Of a DNA stretch of 7,835 nt, positions 6,084 to 7,835 are shown piece after piece. Source of the stretch: CAVPRW01 sp046727435 [NCBI: bacterium]. Lineage in GTDB: Bacteria; Tectomicrobia; Entotheonellia; J063. The DNA lies in NCBI GenBank assembly GCA_046727435.1, contig JBKPCR010000172.1, positions 1-7,835 of the forward strand. The letters run 5' to 3'. The first letter of the stretch is position 1, and every line of letters starts with the position of its first letter. The notes below the pieces were generated by a model. That model did no database searches. It was not told the origin of the DNA and saw only the letters and a program-made list of their open reading frames with translations. The translations under genes and the position numbers were made by a program.

Positions 6084-7124
6084 TTACCAATGATTCACTG
6101 CATCGATGAACCTCCGGAGACGGCCATACCGTGAGCGAATGAAGGGAATGACCAGCCGGTCAAGATCGGGATACTCATCACCTTCCCCGAGGAGTGGTCC
6201 CTCTTTCTGTGCTAGCGGGCCTCTGAGAATATCGGCGAACCCCTCTTCAAGGGCTGGTAAGGCCTGAGCAGGCAAGGCCCGCTTGAGCCTGAGGACGAGG
6301 TTATCGTCGACATATCGCGCCGAGTGAAATAGCCGGTAGAAACCAAAAATCTCCGCGACAGCTTGTTCCACGTCGTCGGTGATCAGGAACAGATCCAGAT
6401 CTTCAGGGCTAATAAGTCCCTGCGCCACTAGCTGCACCCGAATGAACTGCTCCCAATGAAGCCAATACTCGCCCCCAGGCACGTCAAGCAGGACGATGGG
6501 AATGATCGCCGTCTTGCCGGTCTGGACTAACGTCAGCACTTCGAAGGCTTCATCGAAAGTGCCAAAGCCACCGGGGCACAGGCAAACCGCGCTCGCCTCT
6601 TTGACAAAGAAGAGTTTGCGCGTGAAGAAGTACTTGAAATTAATCAGCTTCGGATCTTCAGCGATCCAGGGATTGGGCTCCTGCTCGAACGGGAGGCGGA
6701 TGTTCAGGCCGAAACTCGCCTCACGACCCGCACCCTCCTGCGCCGCCCCCATGACGCCACCACCTGCCCCTGTGACCACCATCCACCCGGCTTTCACCAT
6801 GTTCTCCGCAAAATGCCTGGCTTGCTGTGAAACAGGGGATGTCGGCGGCATGCGTGCCGACCCGAACACTGTGACTTTGGGATGGTCACGATAGAGGCTG
6901 AAGACCTTAAAGGCGTATCGGAGCTCTTTCAGCGTGTTGTTGGCAATCTTCAGATCACCGAGGTCGGCGCCATCCTCGTACATTTTGAGGACAGTGGTCA
7001 GAAGCTGAGCATAGAGGAGGCGTCTGTCGCCTGGAAGCTGCAGCCCTTCGAGCATTGCCTGAATTTGCTGGTTAGCCTCCTGCGCCTGTAGTTGATAACG
7101 TCGTTCTTGCAACATAAACACCAT
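6084..7124 (-). CDS. LOG-family Rossmann-fold protein (lysine decarboxylase-like, TIGR00730-related)
   Basis: A 346-residue protein with the LOG-family core: VTVFGSAR at 84-91, VVTGAGGGVMGAA (116-128), FFTRK (166-170) and the signature PGGFGTFDE (184-192). Characterised relatives hydrolyse nucleoside monophosphates to free base and ribose phosphate, including cytokinin-activating phosphoribohydrolases; older annotations as lysine decarboxylase are misleading. The enzyme should be cytosolic. Before the core is an 80-residue, Gln/Glu/Leu-rich and probably helical extension. After it is a tail of about 80 residues, so it is much longer than the small LOG proteins of about 190 residues. The start is uncertain: the ATG at 7124 and the one at 7115 both lack a good ribosome site. 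The first is 17 nt after the pstB stop, so translation may be coupled. Its position between pstB and phoU hints at a link to phosphate or nucleotide balance, which is inference. Confidence 0.88.
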   Translation of the reverse strand: MVFMLQERRYQLQAQEANQQIQAMLEGLQLPGDRRLLYAQLLTTVLKMYEDGADLGDLKIANNTLKELRYAFKVFSLYRDHPKVTVFGSARMPPTSPVSQQARHFAENMVKAGWMVVTGAGGGVMGAAQEGAGREASFGLNIRLPFEQEPNPWIAEDPKLINFKYFFTRKLFFVKEASAVCLCPGGFGTFDEAFEVLTLVQTGKTAIIPIVLLDVPGGEYWLHWEQFIRVQLVAQGLISPEDLDLFLITDDVEQAVAEIFGFYRLFHSARYVDDNLVLRLKRALPAQALPALEEGFADILRGPLAQKEGPLLGEGDEYPDLDRLVIPFIRSRYGRLRRFIDAVNHW

Positions 7125-7141
7125 ACAATCAATTGATCGAT

Positions 7142-7835
7142 TTACCCGAATCGACCCGTGATGTAGTCCTCAGTACGTCGATCACGCGGGTTCGTAAAAA
7201 GATCCTTGGTCACACCGACTTCCACCAGTTCCCCAAGGAGCATGAATCCCGTATAGTCTGACACACGGGCCGCTTGTTGCATATTGTGCGTCACGATGAC
7301 AATAGTGTACTCCTGTTTGAGGTCCAGCATCAACTCTTCGATCTTCGCCGTGGCAATGGGGTCGAGCGCCGAGCAAGGCTCATCCATCAACAGGACTTCA
7401 GGTTCAACCGCCAGCGCGCGGGCGATACAGAGGCGCTGCTGTTGGCCACCGGAGAGTCCCAGGGCGGAATCCTTCAAACGGTCCGACACTTCATCCCACA
7501 GGGCCGCCCCACGCAGGCTGCGCTCGACAATGGCGTCGAGCTCGTGGCGATGGCGCACCCCGAGGATGCGTGGGCCGTAGGCGGCGTTCTCGTAAATCGA
7601 CTTGGGAAACGGGTTGGACTTCTGAAAGACCATGCCCACCCGCTTCCGCAACTCGGTCACATCCAGCGCAGGGTCGTACACATCAATCCCACCGATGCGG
7701 ATCTTGCCCTCAATGCGTACGCCGTCCACCAGGTCGTTCATGCGGTTGAAGCAGCGCAGCAGGGTGCTCTTGCCGCAACCGGAGGGGCCGATGTAGGCGG
7801 TAATGCGTTGGGCGGGAACCGACATCGAGATATTC
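7142..7835 (-). CDS. pstB: Phosphate ABC transporter ATP-binding protein PstB (5' end cut by window edge)
   Basis: The ATPase that drives high-affinity phosphate import with PstS, PstC and PstA at the inner membrane. Numbered from the internal methionine whose codon ends at 7825, it shows Walker [10 protein letters not shown] (13-21), Q-loop Q68 in VFQKSNPFP, the ABC signature LSGGQQQR (124-131), Walker B VLLMDEP (144-150) and the switch histidine H180 in VTHN. The frame stays open to the window edge as Asn-Ile-Ser before that methionine. PstB proteins normally have about 25-30 residues ahead of this point (the first strand and the A-loop aromatic), so the true start lies beyond position 7835. 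The C-terminal EDYITGRFG is typical. pstS, pstC and pstA would be expected upstream, outside the window. Confidence 0.96.
   Translation of the reverse strand, partial: NISMSVPAQRITAYIGPSGCGKSTLLRCFNRMNDLVDGVRIEGKIRIGGIDVYDPALDVTELRKRVGMVFQKSNPFPKSIYENAAYGPRILGVRHRHELDAIVERSLRGAALWDEVSDRLKDSALGLSGGQQQRLCIARALAVEPEVLLMDEPCSALDPIATAKIEELMLDLKQEYTIVIVTHNMQQAARVSDYTGFMLLGELVEVGVTKDLFTNPRDRRTEDYITGRFG

Noticed and set aside
7128-7137. Perfect palindrome ATCAATTGAT between pstB and the LOG gene
   Set aside because: At 10 bp, it is short and could arise by chance; it lies inside an apparent operon with no promoter elements around it, so I do not call an operator.

Overview
All six protein genes in this window lie on the minus strand, so transcription runs from right to left. 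The base composition looks moderately GC-rich by eye, and the start sites have clear Shine-Dalgarno sequences (GGAGG or GAGGAG type) with one GTG start. The intergenic spaces carry GC-rich palindromic repeats. Together this fits a free-living Gram-negative-type bacterium, plausibly an uncultivated soil or sediment lineage (for example NC10/Rokubacteria, Tectomicrobia or a deltaproteobacterium-like group). The lineage is a guess from gene content. No marker gene is present to fix it.

Right block (about 5289-7835), phosphate block: the 3' part of pstB (the phosphate ABC transporter ATPase, cut by the window edge), then a LOG-family Rossmann-fold protein 17 nt downstream, then phoU. pstB and phoU are the usual end of a pst operon and control phosphate uptake and Pho signalling. 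The LOG-family gene between them is the unexpected member.

Middle (about 4023-5288): a seven-bladed BNR/Asp-box beta-propeller protein without a signal peptide, behind a 270-base intergenic region that holds a very good sigma70-type promoter with an extended -10. This starts a new transcription unit.

Left block (4-3762), catabolic block: two family III (CaiB/BaiF) CoA-transferases in tandem, then a zinc-dependent medium-chain alcohol dehydrogenase. The downstream transferase (1187-2398) keeps the catalytic aspartate. The upstream one (2506-3762) has tyrosine at the aligned position. The simplest reading is a hetero-oligomeric CoA-transferase of the kind known from benzylsuccinate metabolism, working with an alcohol dehydrogenase on an unidentified carboxylic acid or alcohol substrate.

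Each spacer of the catabolic block holds a palindromic element: a GC-rich hairpin before the dehydrogenase, a 30-bp-arm inverted repeat built of TGAGTGC units between the transferases, and an inverted pair of CCCTCTCCC-type repeats before the first transferase. I see no tRNA, rRNA, CRISPR array, transposase or phage gene. No clearly undescribed system is evident. The best leads are the transferase pair and the LOG gene placed between pstB and phoU.
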